Positions 1-6,073 of a stretch of DNA of 8,803 bases are shown here, piece by piece. Under the pieces are notes generated by a model, which saw nothing but the letters and a program-made list of their open reading frames with translations, did no database searches and was not told the origin of the DNA. The stretch spans positions 1-8,803 of the forward strand of contig JASHXK010000449.1 of the NCBI GenBank assembly GCA_030043575.1, given 5' to 3'. The position numbers were made by a program, and so were the translations under genes. Position 1 is the stretch's first letter; every line of letters starts with the position of its first letter. The DNA comes from Terriglobales bacterium. GTDB taxonomy: Bacteria; Acidobacteriota; Terriglobia; Terriglobales; Acidobacteriaceae.

Positions 1-157
1 TCAGTCGCCTGCCCACGTTGAAACGTACGGAGCGCATTCCTGCATAGCAGATGCTGCCGGCAGGGTGGCCTCCAACCTTCTCTTGCTCGGGTGGGGCTTG
101 TTTGCGGGAACGGCTTAGTTGAACAAAATCCCCACCCTAGAGCCAAAGGAATTGGAG

Positions 158-216
158 AAAAGCAGGTCCCTCGGCTTCCCTTCGCTCCGCTCAGTGGCGC
201 TCGGGATGACAGAGTG
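158..216. repeat. Dispersed intergenic repeat, 'IPS..ERSE..RDL' type
   Basis: The stretch runs from the AGCAGGTCCCTCGG block through CGCTCCGCTCAGTGGCGC to TCGGGATGACAGAG. Read on the - strand it spells a peptide like VIPSATERSEGKPRDLL. From memory, very similar strings turn up as spurious protein ends in many bacterial genomes, because a high-copy intergenic repeat is translated by ORF callers. It contains short GC-rich self-complementary pieces (CGCTCCGC and GGCGCTCGGG). The assignment rests on recalled resemblance, and only one copy is present here. Its boundaries are approximate. Confidence 0.45.
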
Positions 217-439
217 GAGCTGCCGGCTCCCATGGGGCTTTCGTCTTCCGCGTGAGCGTCTAACGCTGCGGGCTTGTGCCGCCAACTCCAGCCGCGAGGC
301 CAATGGGAAAAGCAGGAGGCGCACCTATCCCACGTTGTAGGACATCATCGGCCGGTCATCTTCTCGCCCTCTACGACTTTTAGGCAAACTAAAGGGCCAT
401 AGAGCTGTGTTTGCAGTGAAATACGAGGTTACTTTGTGA

Positions 440-455
440 TGTTCCACGTGGAACA
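440..455. promoter_or_regulatory. parS: parS-like centromere site (ParB binding)
   Basis: TGTTCCACGTGGAACA is a perfect 16-bp palindrome with no mismatch. It fits the conserved bacterial parS pattern (TGTTNCACGTGNAACA) bound by the chromosome-partitioning protein ParB. ParB bound there spreads along DNA, is acted on by ParA and helps load SMC. Chromosomal parS sites usually cluster near the replication origin, so this may mark an origin-proximal region, although no dnaA, gidA, parAB or DnaA-box cluster is visible. An ATG at 439 overlaps the site and opens a 39-codon frame, which I regard as a by-product of the palindrome. Confidence 0.75.
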
Positions 456-633
456 ATTTTCGGCATTTGGTGGCCCCCGATTTCCGGCCGTAACGCAGTT
501 CGGGGATCGTGAAACAGTCGAGGACACCAGTCAGCCCAGCAAGTCTCGGATGCTTTAATCCCAAGGCCGCAAGCGCCGCATTTTCCCGCACACAACTCGG
601 CAGGCCAACTCGGAATCAAAGTGTCTGTTTTGT

Positions 634-651
634 CTCGCTTGCGAAAGCGAG
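634..651. other. Short hairpin upstream of lipoprotein gene
   Basis: CTCGCTT (634-640) and AAGCGAG (645-651) form a perfect 7-bp stem around the loop GCGA. No T-run follows on either strand, so it is not an obvious terminator. It lies about 107 bases before the lipoprotein start and could be a leader structure, a repeat remnant or a chance palindrome. Confidence 0.3.
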
Positions 652-757
652 TCAACTTGGGGCATGCCGTTCGGGAACGATTCGCCAAGGCTAACGCACG
701 CGGGTGGGCCCACTGGCTGGAATGGTCGCCCAGATACAAGGTAGGTCTTTGCGAACT

Positions 758-3013
758 ATGTGCCGGTTGCGGGTTTGCCTTTCCCTGTCGCTTGCGTTGT
801 CACTTCTCTTGATTGCCGCCGGCTGTGGCGGAGGAACAACTAACAATACCGGATCCAATAGCTCCGGCTCCGGCGGTAGCAGCTCCGGCTCGGGCGGTAG
901 CGGAAGCTCGGGAGGTTCGGGCGGAAATTCCACTGGCCCCACGATCACCAGTTTTGCAGTTTCTCCAACCCTGGCAGCGCCTGGCCAGTTTGTAAATTTC
1001 TCCTGGGCGACCACGAATGCAACCTCATTCAACGTAAATCCCAACATCGTCCAGGATGAACAGGGCAGCTTGCCCGTGAATGACATGGTGTACTCGTACA
1101 ACACCAACGGCCTGACTCAAACGACGACCTTCCAGGCCACGGCCACGTCAGGCACCACGAACTCTACACCCGTGTCGATTACGCTCAACATAGTCCCACT
1201 CACCTTGAGTGCGTCGGCAACCATGATTCAGGCCGGGCAGAGCGTGATGTTGACTTATGGCGGCCCCAACAATGGAAGCACCTGGTCGTTAGTAATGGTG
1301 GGTAACAACAATCCCACGCAGTTGCCGGCGCCATCGATGTGCAGCGGGAACACGTGCACGGCGACGTACCAAACTCCGCCATTGAGCGCCAACACCATCT
1401 TCCAGGTGGTGGCTGCGGGTAAAGGCGGTGGCCAGGCTTACTCACCGCAGGTGACAATCACGGTCGGCAATCCTACCACCGTGACCTTGACCGCTAATCC
1501 GACGACTGTTTCCCCGGGCGGGGCGGTGACGTTGTCGTGGACGACAATGAATGCAGCGTCAATCAGCATCAGTCCGGGGGTCGGACAGGTGATGCCGGTG
1601 CAGGCGGGATCGGTGACCGTGAATCCCACGCAAACCACGACGTATATTGCCACCGCGACTCCAATTTATCCCGGCAGTCCGCCGGTCACCGCTTCCGCAA
1701 CCGTAACCGTCAGTACAGGTGGAGTCAGCAACCTGAATCACATCATATTCATGTTGCAGGAGAACCGCGCCTTCGATAACTACTTCGGCGTGCTGGCTGA
1801 ATATCGTGTCAACCACCAACCGCCCATTCAGGGTGCACAACTGAGCGATGTGGATGACCTGCACACACTGCCATCGGGTTATCAGATCTGCAATCCGCAG
1901 GGAGGATGCTTCGCGCCGTTCCATGCGCGCACCGAGTGCATCGAGAACCTATCGCCTTCATGGGACGAAACTCACTACGACATGGATCTGGTTGGCGACG
2001 ACTGGTTGAACCTGACCCAGAATTCGCAGTACTTGATGGACAAGTTCCTCTGGACGACGCTGTCGGGCGGCACAGGCGACAAGTACGATCCGACGCACTC
2101 GCGCCCGCTGGGCTACTACAATCAGACCGACTTGCCCTACTACTATGAATTGGCGACTCAGTTCACCACCGATGATCAGTGGCGATCGCCGATCCCCGCC
2201 AATACGATTCCCAACCGCATGTATTTGTTCGCGGCAACTTCGTACGGTCACGCCTTCCCGCCGACCAGCCCCAGCGACCCGGCGTGGCAGCGGCCGACGA
2301 TCTTCCGTGCCATGCAGAATGCCGGTGTTAACTGGAAGTATTACTACCAGGACAATAGCGTCTTCCTGGCGAACTGGGCGGACTGGAACGATCCGCAGAT
2401 CCAGGCTAACGTAGTCAACATTCAGCAGTACTACAACATCCTGGCCAGCCCGAATGCCGATCAGGAACTGCCGCAGGTCGTATTCATCGAGCGTGCGAGC
2501 TCGACTGGGTATGATGAGCATCCTGGAAACAACGTGCAAACCGGAGCGGTGCGCGCGGAGAACGCGATCAACGCATTAATCAACAGCTCGGCGTGGCCCG
2601 ATTCCGCTTTCATCCTCACCTGGGATGAAGGCGGTGGGCTCTTCGATCACGTGGGACCGATTCTGGTGACGCCGCCGGGAGATTACCTGGAGCCGACCGA
2701 TCTCAAACCCGGTGACCAAACCGGTGAGTTCAACGTCACCGGCTTCCGTATCCCCGTGGTTGTGGTATCTCCATGGGCCAAGGCGCAAACCGTGGTACAC
2801 CAGCAGACGGACTACACCTCAATCCTGAAGCTGATTGAGACGCGATTCAATGTCCCGCCGTTGACGCAGCGCGACGCCACCACGCAGGACATGACCGATC
2901 CGACCAACGGCTTCTTCGACTTCAGTTCGCCCGAGCTGTTGACGCCGCCGCCCCTGCCGACGCAGCCGACGAATGGGACGTGCAACTATCAATTGGAGGG
3001 ATCGCCGCAATAG
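758..3013 (+). CDS. Lipoprotein phosphoesterase (phospholipase C/acid phosphatase family) with Ig-like modules
   Basis: The predicted 751-residue secreted hydrolase belongs to the phosphoesterase family of bacterial phospholipases C and AcpA-type acid phosphatases. The substrate could be a phospholipid or another phosphate ester and cannot be told from sequence. Residues 1-23 form a lipoprotein signal: basic start, hydrophobic Leu/Ser core and lipobox IAAGC with Cys23. A Gly/Ser/Asn tether follows (24-61), then three Ig-like beta modules (about 62-145, 146-237 and 238-322), then the catalytic domain (about 325-735). Expected metal ligands are present: Glu335-Asn336 in LQENRAFDNYFG and Asp623-Glu624 in TWDEGGGLFDHV. 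TIPNR puts Thr483 at the usual nucleophile position. The family's common ENRSFD is ENRAFD here. I chose ATG 758 because it directly precedes the signal peptide. AAGGTAGG at 738-745 is a rather distant ribosome site. In-frame GTG 704 and ATG 722 would add an unneeded hydrophilic leader. Membrane anchoring is inferred. Confidence 0.88.
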   Translation: MCRLRVCLSLSLALSLLLIAAGCGGGTTNNTGSNSSGSGGSSSGSGGSGSSGGSGGNSTGPTITSFAVSPTLAAPGQFVNFSWATTNATSFNVNPNIVQDEQGSLPVNDMVYSYNTNGLTQTTTFQATATSGTTNSTPVSITLNIVPLTLSASATMIQAGQSVMLTYGGPNNGSTWSLVMVGNNNPTQLPAPSMCSGNTCTATYQTPPLSANTIFQVVAAGKGGGQAYSPQVTITVGNPTTVTLTANPTTVSPGGAVTLSWTTMNAASISISPGVGQVMPVQAGSVTVNPTQTTTYIATATPIYPGSPPVTASATVTVSTGGVSNLNHIIFMLQENRAFDNYFGVLAEYRVNHQPPIQGAQLSDVDDLHTLPSGYQICNPQGGCFAPFHARTECIENLSPSWDETHYDMDLVGDDWLNLTQNSQYLMDKFLWTTLSGGTGDKYDPTHSRPLGYYNQTDLPYYYELATQFTTDDQWRSPIPANTIPNRMYLFAATSYGHAFPPTSPSDPAWQRPTIFRAMQNAGVNWKYYYQDNSVFLANWADWNDPQIQANVVNIQQYYNILASPNADQELPQVVFIERASSTGYDEHPGNNVQTGAVRAENAINALINSSAWPDSAFILTWDEGGGLFDHVGPILVTPPGDYLEPTDLKPGDQTGEFNVTGFRIPVVVVSPWAKAQTVVHQQTDYTSILKLIETRFNVPPLTQRDATTQDMTDPTNGFFDFSSPELLTPPPLPTQPTNGTCNYQLEGSPQ

Positions 3014-3050
3014 CCGAGCCCTCTTCTCCATTCTCCACGGTTGAATGAAA

Positions 3051-3083
3051 ATGGCCTCCGCGAAAACCGCTCGCGGAGGCCAT
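3051..3083. terminator. Strong hairpin after phosphoesterase gene, likely terminator
   Basis: A perfect 13-bp stem, ATGGCCTCCGCGA (3051-3063) against TCGCGGAGGCCAT (3071-3083), closes a 7-base loop 37 bases after the lipoprotein stop. On the + strand the following ATGTTTC is a weak U-tract. On the - strand the sequence after the stem reads TTTTCATTC. It probably ends + strand transcription and backs up the terminator of the opposing small gene. Confidence 0.6.
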
Positions 3084-3101
3084 GTTTCTGCCAAAAACTT
3101 A

Positions 3102-3119
3102 GCGAGGCCGCAGCCTCGC
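3102..3119 (-). terminator. Rho-independent terminator of the small Lys-rich gene
   Basis: GCGAGGC (3102-3108) and GCCTCGC (3113-3119) form a perfect 7-bp stem around a 4-base loop. On the - strand the stem starts 9 bases after the stop codon of the 17-codon gene and is followed by TAAGTTTTTGG, a usable U-tract. On the + strand only CATTTTCGG follows. The position just past the small gene supports that gene being a real transcription unit. Confidence 0.65.
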
Positions 3120-3128
3120 CATTTTCGG

Positions 3129-3182
3129 TTAGTGCTTTTTCTTCTTGGCAGCTTTCTTCGCAGCCTTCTTCTTCGTTGCCAT
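3129..3182 (-). CDS. Lysine/alanine-rich 17-residue peptide, histone-tail-like
   Basis: The frame encodes MATKKKAAKKAAKKKKH, with nine Lys, five Ala and no acidic residue. Start and stop are well fixed. ATG 3182 is preceded by AAAGGAGG (3191-3198) with 8 bases of spacing, an in-frame TAA at 3222-3224 closes the frame upstream with no other start codon between, and TAA at 3129-3131 ends it. A leader hairpin, a candidate promoter (3285-3313) and a terminator (3102-3119) surround it, so the unit looks complete. The composition resembles the Lys/Ala tails of histone H1-like bacterial proteins, which bind nucleic acid through charge. A role in nucleoid or RNA binding is therefore a guess, and no known family is claimed. 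It is divergent from the hydantoinase gene and convergent with the phosphoesterase gene. Alternatively the ORF could be a leader peptide, with attenuation at the hairpin that follows. Confidence 0.65.
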   Translation of the reverse strand: MATKKKAAKKAAKKKKH

Positions 3183-3190
3183 AGGAAATT

Positions 3191-3198
3191 CCTCCTTT
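3191..3198 (-). promoter_or_regulatory. Strong Shine-Dalgarno for the small Lys-rich gene
   Basis: On the - strand this reads AAAGGAGG, a nearly complete anti-16S match, 8 bases before ATG 3182. It is the strongest ribosome site noticed in the window and is the main argument that so short a frame is translated. Its last two G residues also belong to the small near-palindrome GGAATTTCC (3184-3192), which could weakly mask it. Confidence 0.75.
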
Positions 3199-3202
3199 AT
3201 GG

Positions 3203-3220
3203 AACCTTCCCTTGAAGGTT
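3203..3220 (-). other. Leader hairpin before the small Lys-rich gene
   Basis: AACCTTC (3203-3209) and GAAGGTT (3214-3220) form a perfect 7-bp stem around a 4-base loop. The stem ends 4 bases before the Shine-Dalgarno in the - strand transcript. It could stabilise the 5' end of the mRNA or tune ribosome access. No known riboswitch fold is recognised. Confidence 0.45.
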
Positions 3221-3251
3221 GTTAACTTCAGTGGCCCAACTTGGTGCTGCC

Positions 3252-3292
3252 CAACATATTGCGTGGACAGCACAGCTATGCAAGATATTGCG
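3252..3292. repeat. Direct repeat CAAnATATTGCG in divergent promoter region
   Basis: CAACATATTGCG (3252-3263) and CAAGATATTGCG (3281-3292) match at 11 of 12 positions and start 29 bases apart, close to three helical turns. The right copy overlaps the proposed -10 element of the small gene, so the pair could be a repressor operator or a duplicated promoter element. Only the repetition itself is seen. Confidence 0.35.
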
Positions 3293-3313
3293 GTTACAGA
3301 ATGGGATTGTCAA
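3285..3313 (-). promoter_or_regulatory. Candidate sigma-70 promoter for the small Lys-rich gene
   Basis: On the - strand a perfect TTGACA (3308-3313) is followed after 17 bases by CAATAT (3285-3290). The latter keeps the key second A and last T of a -10 box but matches only 3 of 6 positions. A start near 3278 would give a leader of about 95 bases holding the hairpin at 3203-3220 and the Shine-Dalgarno. Confidence 0.45.
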
Positions 3314-3420
3314 CAAAAATCGTACGAAATCTTCTTGCGCCGCTCCGTCTTTTGTGATTCGCCCTTTCCCGCCTCGCACCTCCGTTATCCCCAGTTGCGT
3401 CTCGCGATACACTTCCGCTA

Positions 3421-5052
3421 ATGCCCTTTGACCCCATCGAGCTCGAGGTTTTCAAGCATCTCTTCCACGCTATCGCCGAGGAGATGGGCGCTTCCCTGCG
3501 CCGCACTGCTTTCTCGCCCAACATCAAAGAGCGCCGCGATTACTCGTGCGCGGTTTTCGATGCCGCCGGCAATGCATTGGCTATGGGCGATCACATGCCC
3601 GTGCATCTCGGCTCCATGCCGATGTCGGTGCACGCCGCCATTGCCGAGCTCACGCTCGCGCCGGGTGACGTTGCCATGCTCAATGATCCCTTCCGCGGAG
3701 GCACCCACCTGCCCGACATCACCGTGGTGGCGCCTGTCTTCGTAAGGAACGCGGCGGGCAAGCGTGCAGCCAGGTCTCAGCGTCCTGCCGAACCCGACTT
3801 TTTTGTCGCGGCTCGCGCCCATCACGCCGATATCGGTGGCACGTTTGCCGGCTCGATGGGCCCCTGTCGCGAGATCTATCAGGAAGGATTTCGTATTCCG
3901 CCGGTAAAGGTCGTGCGTGGTGGCGCGGCTGATCGCAACGTGATGGAACTGTTGCTCAACAATGTTCGCACGCCGGAAGAGCGGGATGGTGACCTGCGAG
4001 CGCAGCTCGCCGCCTGTCATGCCGGCACCGCTCGTCTGCATGAACTATGCGATCGCTATGGCCGCGAACGCGTACAGCGAGCGGGTCTGGCTTTGCTCCG
4101 TTATTCCGAACAGATGATGCGGGCCTTTCTCGCCACCGTTCCAGCGGGAAGCTATGCCGCCGAGGACTTTCTCGACGACGATGGTGTAAGCGCCGGCCGG
4201 CCGGTACGAATCTCCGTTCGCATCGCATTCCCGCGAAAGCTTTCTGTCTCGCGTCCCGTCGCCGTCGATTTCACCGGCAGCTCGCTGCAGGTCCAGGGCA
4301 GCATCAACGCGGTGGAAGCCATCACCTATTCGGCGTGCTTCTACGTCTTTCGCTGTCTGCTGCGAGATGACGTCCCCGCAACCTCTGGGCTGATGCGGCC
4401 CATCCAACTCATCGCGCCTGCGGGCACAATTGTGAACGCTCGCCCACCGGCAGCGGTCGCCGGCGGCAATGTCGAGACATCCCAGCGCATCGTGGACGTG
4501 CTGTTGCGCGCGCTGGCGCAGGCCCTGCCCGATCGCATACCGGCAGCTTCGTCGGGCACCATGAACAATCTCACGATTGGGGGGATGGACGAGCGCGCCG
4601 GTTCTGCTGCTCCGTTTGCCTACTACGAGACCATCGCCGGCGGTTCGGGAGCAGGCTCGTCGCACGACGGCGTATCCGCGGTGCACACCCACATGACCAA
4701 TTCGCTCAACACGCCGGCTGAGGCGCTGGAATACAGTTATCCTTTCCGCGTGATGAAGTACGCACTCCGCAGCGGCAGCGGCGGCGATGGGCAGCATCGC
4801 GGCGGTGATGGCATCGTGCGCGAAATCGAACTGCTGACCGGCGCCAGCGTCACCCTGCTCTCTGATCGCCGCAAGACGCGGCCCTATGGCTTGGCTGGCG
4901 GCGGCGCGGGCGTACCCGCCCGCACCGAGATTCTCCGCGCGGACGGCTCCGTCGAGACCATAGCCAGCAAGACAAGCGCCAGGATGCAGCCGGGTGATCG
5001 CATCCGCATTGAGACGCCCGGTGGCGGGGGCTGGGGAAGTGCGGAGCCTTGA
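3421..5052 (+). CDS. Hydantoinase B / 5-oxoprolinase beta-type subunit (HyuB family)
   Basis: The 543-residue protein matches the HyuB family in length and motifs. Members work with an ATP-binding HyuA partner to open five-membered cyclic amides (N-methylhydantoin, 5-oxoproline) or in related carboxylases. The true substrate is unknown. Visible hallmarks are SLRRTAFSPNIKERRDYSC (25-43), HMPVHLGSMPMSV (58-70), NDPFRGGTHLPDI (88-100), RAHHADIGG (132-140), the glycine-rich YYETIAGGSGAG from 401, HTHMTN from 422, and a TPGGGGWG ending (532-539). A short Arg/Ala-rich stretch (about 112-126) before RAHHADIGG looks like a small loop insertion. ATG 3421 starts just before the conserved N-terminus, but no Shine-Dalgarno is visible before it, so initiation may be weak or leaderless. 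No hyuA lies next to it: upstream is the small Lys-rich gene on the other strand and downstream is convergent nadC. The family is clear, the substrate is not. Confidence 0.88.
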   Translation: MPFDPIELEVFKHLFHAIAEEMGASLRRTAFSPNIKERRDYSCAVFDAAGNALAMGDHMPVHLGSMPMSVHAAIAELTLAPGDVAMLNDPFRGGTHLPDITVVAPVFVRNAAGKRAARSQRPAEPDFFVAARAHHADIGGTFAGSMGPCREIYQEGFRIPPVKVVRGGAADRNVMELLLNNVRTPEERDGDLRAQLAACHAGTARLHELCDRYGRERVQRAGLALLRYSEQMMRAFLATVPAGSYAAEDFLDDDGVSAGRPVRISVRIAFPRKLSVSRPVAVDFTGSSLQVQGSINAVEAITYSACFYVFRCLLRDDVPATSGLMRPIQLIAPAGTIVNARPPAAVAGGNVETSQRIVDVLLRALAQALPDRIPAASSGTMNNLTIGGMDERAGSAAPFAYYETIAGGSGAGSSHDGVSAVHTHMTNSLNTPAEALEYSYPFRVMKYALRSGSGGDGQHRGGDGIVREIELLTGASVTLLSDRRKTRPYGLAGGGAGVPARTEILRADGSVETIASKTSARMQPGDRIRIETPGGGGWGSAEP

Positions 5053-5057
5053 CTGAG

Positions 5058-5089
5058 AGCTGACGGCGGACAGCCGATAGCCGACAGCT
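5058..5089. repeat. Heptamer tandem repeat in the hydantoinase-nadC convergent gap
   Basis: Four heptamers run in tandem: AGCTGAC, GGCGGAC, AGCCGAT, AGCCGAC, then AGCT. The ends also form an imperfect inverted repeat, AGCTGACGGC (5058-5067) against GCCGACAGCT (5080-5089) with one mismatch. The tract fills nearly the whole 40-base space between two convergent stop codons, so its RNA hairpin might serve as terminator for both genes, though no U-tract is present. Confidence 0.55.
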
Positions 5090-5092
5090 TCT

Positions 5093-5971
5093 TCACATCG
5101 GCGAAAGGCGCATGCTGAGATCGACGGCGGCCACAGAGTGTGTCAGCGCCCCGACGCTGATGAAATCCACGCCGGTCTCGGCGTAGGCGCGCACGTTTTC
5201 CAGGTTGATTCCCCCCGAAGCTTCCAGCGGCACAGGCAGCTCCAGCTTGTGGACCCGCTCTACTGCGTGCCTGACTTGCTCCGGCGTCATGTTGTCCAGA
5301 AGAACAGCCTCGGCGCCGTGCTCCAGAGCCAGCTCCAGCTCCTGTAGTGAGCGAACCTCGATCTCCACGGTTTGCGAACCCCGGCGGTTGCCCAGCGCTC
5401 GCTCCAGGGCGGGAACCACCCCGCCGGCGAGGGCGATGTGATTGTTCTTGATCAGCACGCCGTCGCTGAGGTCGAGACGATGATTGTGGCCGCCGCCGCA
5501 CGTGACCGCATATTTGTCGAGCGGGCGCAGTCCGGGCGCAGTCTTGCGCGTATCCAGAATCCTGGTTCTTGTTCCCTCGACCGCGTCGACGTATTGGCGA
5601 GTGAGCGTGGCGATGCCACTCATCCGTTGCATGATGTTCAGAGCGACACGTTCACACGAAAGAATCACACGCGCGTTATGGACGATGACCGCGATCGATT
5701 GCCCTTTACGCAGACGCACGCCGTCGAATATCTCGGTATGACTCGTGACCTCAGGATGAGAGGTGATGGTGCCATCAAGGATGGCAAAAACTTCCAGGAT
5801 GCGGCGCACGCAACCCAGGCCGGAGAGGACGCAGTCCTGCTTGGCGAGGATGGTCGCCGCGGCGCGCTGGTTGACGTCGATGCAGGCGTAGGAGGTGGCA
5901 TCGCGCGTGGCGCGGTCTTCGAGCAACGCGTTTTCCAGAATGGCCGTGATGCGGCGGGTTGTCCAGTCCAT
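5093..5971 (-). CDS. nadC: Nicotinate-nucleotide pyrophosphorylase (carboxylating), quinolinate phosphoribosyltransferase
   Basis: This cytoplasmic enzyme of de novo NAD synthesis converts quinolinate and PRPP to nicotinate mononucleotide, CO2 and pyrophosphate. The 292 residues are normal for the family and the domain order is complete: an N-terminal sandwich domain, then an alpha/beta barrel. Recognisable signatures are CERVALNIMQRMSGIAT (106-122), DTRKTAPGLRP (140-150), CGGGHNHR (158-165), LIKNNH (173-178), EIEVRS (203-208), LLDNM (224-228), EASGGI (250-255) and SVGALTHS (272-279). They include the Arg/Lys/His residues that grip quinolinate and PRPP. I chose ATG 5971 because MDWTTRRITAILENALLEDRATRD is the natural start. 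The frame stays open upstream to a TTG at 6055, but that part is translated repeat. No Shine-Dalgarno is present, since a heptamer array ends one base before the ATG. It lies downstream of valS on the same strand, and nadA and nadB are not in the window. Confidence 0.95.
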   Translation of the reverse strand: MDWTTRRITAILENALLEDRATRDATSYACIDVNQRAAATILAKQDCVLSGLGCVRRILEVFAILDGTITSHPEVTSHTEIFDGVRLRKGQSIAVIVHNARVILSCERVALNIMQRMSGIATLTRQYVDAVEGTRTRILDTRKTAPGLRPLDKYAVTCGGGHNHRLDLSDGVLIKNNHIALAGGVVPALERALGNRRGSQTVEIEVRSLQELELALEHGAEAVLLDNMTPEQVRHAVERVHKLELPVPLEASGGINLENVRAYAETGVDFISVGALTHSVAAVDLSMRLSPM

Positions 5972-5972
5972 A

Positions 5973-6021
5973 GTGAGCTTTGAGCCGTGAGCTTTGAGCC
6001 GTGAGCTTTGAGCCGTGAGCC
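5973..6021. repeat. Seven tandem heptamers abutting the nadC start codon
   Basis: The 49 bases are exactly seven heptamers alternating GTGAGCT and TTGAGCC, with GTGAGCC as the last; the 14-base pair is repeated three times without change. On the - strand the array ends one base before the nadC ATG, occupying the place of the ribosome binding site, and its far end joins directly to a repeat copy starting TTGTATC. Such perfect tandem copies should be prone to slippage, so copy number may vary between strains. Confidence 0.8.
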
Positions 6022-6042
6022 TTGTATCAGGGCACAACTTCA
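6022..6042. repeat. Partial copy of the nested palindrome's arm
   Basis: This 21-base segment (TTGTATCAGGGCACAACTTC plus A) differs by one base from 6075-6095, the left arm of the neighbouring 150-bp palindromic element. Its self-complementary second half (AGTCGTGCC) is missing. It looks like a truncated relic or half-element. The 31 bases between the two copies include GCTCGGGTTTCGAGC (6057-6071), a small hairpin. Confidence 0.6.
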
Positions 6043-6073
6043 CAGGCTGCTGCAAAGCTCGGGTTTCGAGCGA

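Larger units (their letters stand above)
1..757. other. Intergenic region without a convincing gene
   Basis: No reading frame here has a believable protein together with a ribosome binding site. Two + strand frames are open from the left edge: one closes with TAG at 45-47 (ending ...LKRTERIPA) and one with TAG at 116-118. Either could be the tail of a gene lying to the left, but neither can be identified. The rest holds a dispersed-repeat-like block (158-216), a perfect parS-like palindrome (440-455) and a hairpin (634-651). I saw no tRNA and no strong sigma-70 promoter for the lipoprotein gene that follows. The frames of about 60-140 codons on both strands read through the repeats and look like chance products. 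Confidence 0.6.

Noticed and set aside
115..340. Overlapping frames of about 70 codons on both strands
   Set aside because: They read through the dispersed repeat at 158-216, have no ribosome site, and spell the typical spurious repeat peptides.
439..558. A 39-codon + strand frame starting MFHVEQ, with GAGG at 425-428 upstream
   Set aside because: Its start is created by the parS palindrome, which gives MFHVEQ/H-like starts wherever it occurs, and the rest has no recognisable protein character. Kept only as a remote possibility.
691..1107. 138-codon - strand frame rich in Pro and Glu
   Set aside because: It is the antisense of the lipoprotein's Gly/Ser linker, whose codons read as Pro/Glu/Leu on the other strand.
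3182..3224. An upstream start making the Lys-rich peptide longer
   Set aside because: The frame is closed by TAA at 3222-3224 with no ATG, GTG or TTG in between, so ATG 3182 is the only start.
3385..3393. TTATCCCCA as a DnaA box supporting an origin near the parS site
   Set aside because: It has one mismatch to the TTATNCACA consensus, is alone, lies about 2.9 kb from parS, and no AT-rich unwinding region is nearby.
4045..4797. 250-codon - strand frame inside the hydantoinase gene
   Set aside because: It is an antisense shadow of a clearly conserved + strand gene, with Arg/His-rich composition typical of out-of-frame GC-rich DNA.
5972..6055. N-terminal extension of nadC to a TTG at 6055
   Set aside because: The added 28 residues are translated heptamer and palindrome repeat and do not resemble NadC. 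The natural family start is the ATG at 5971.
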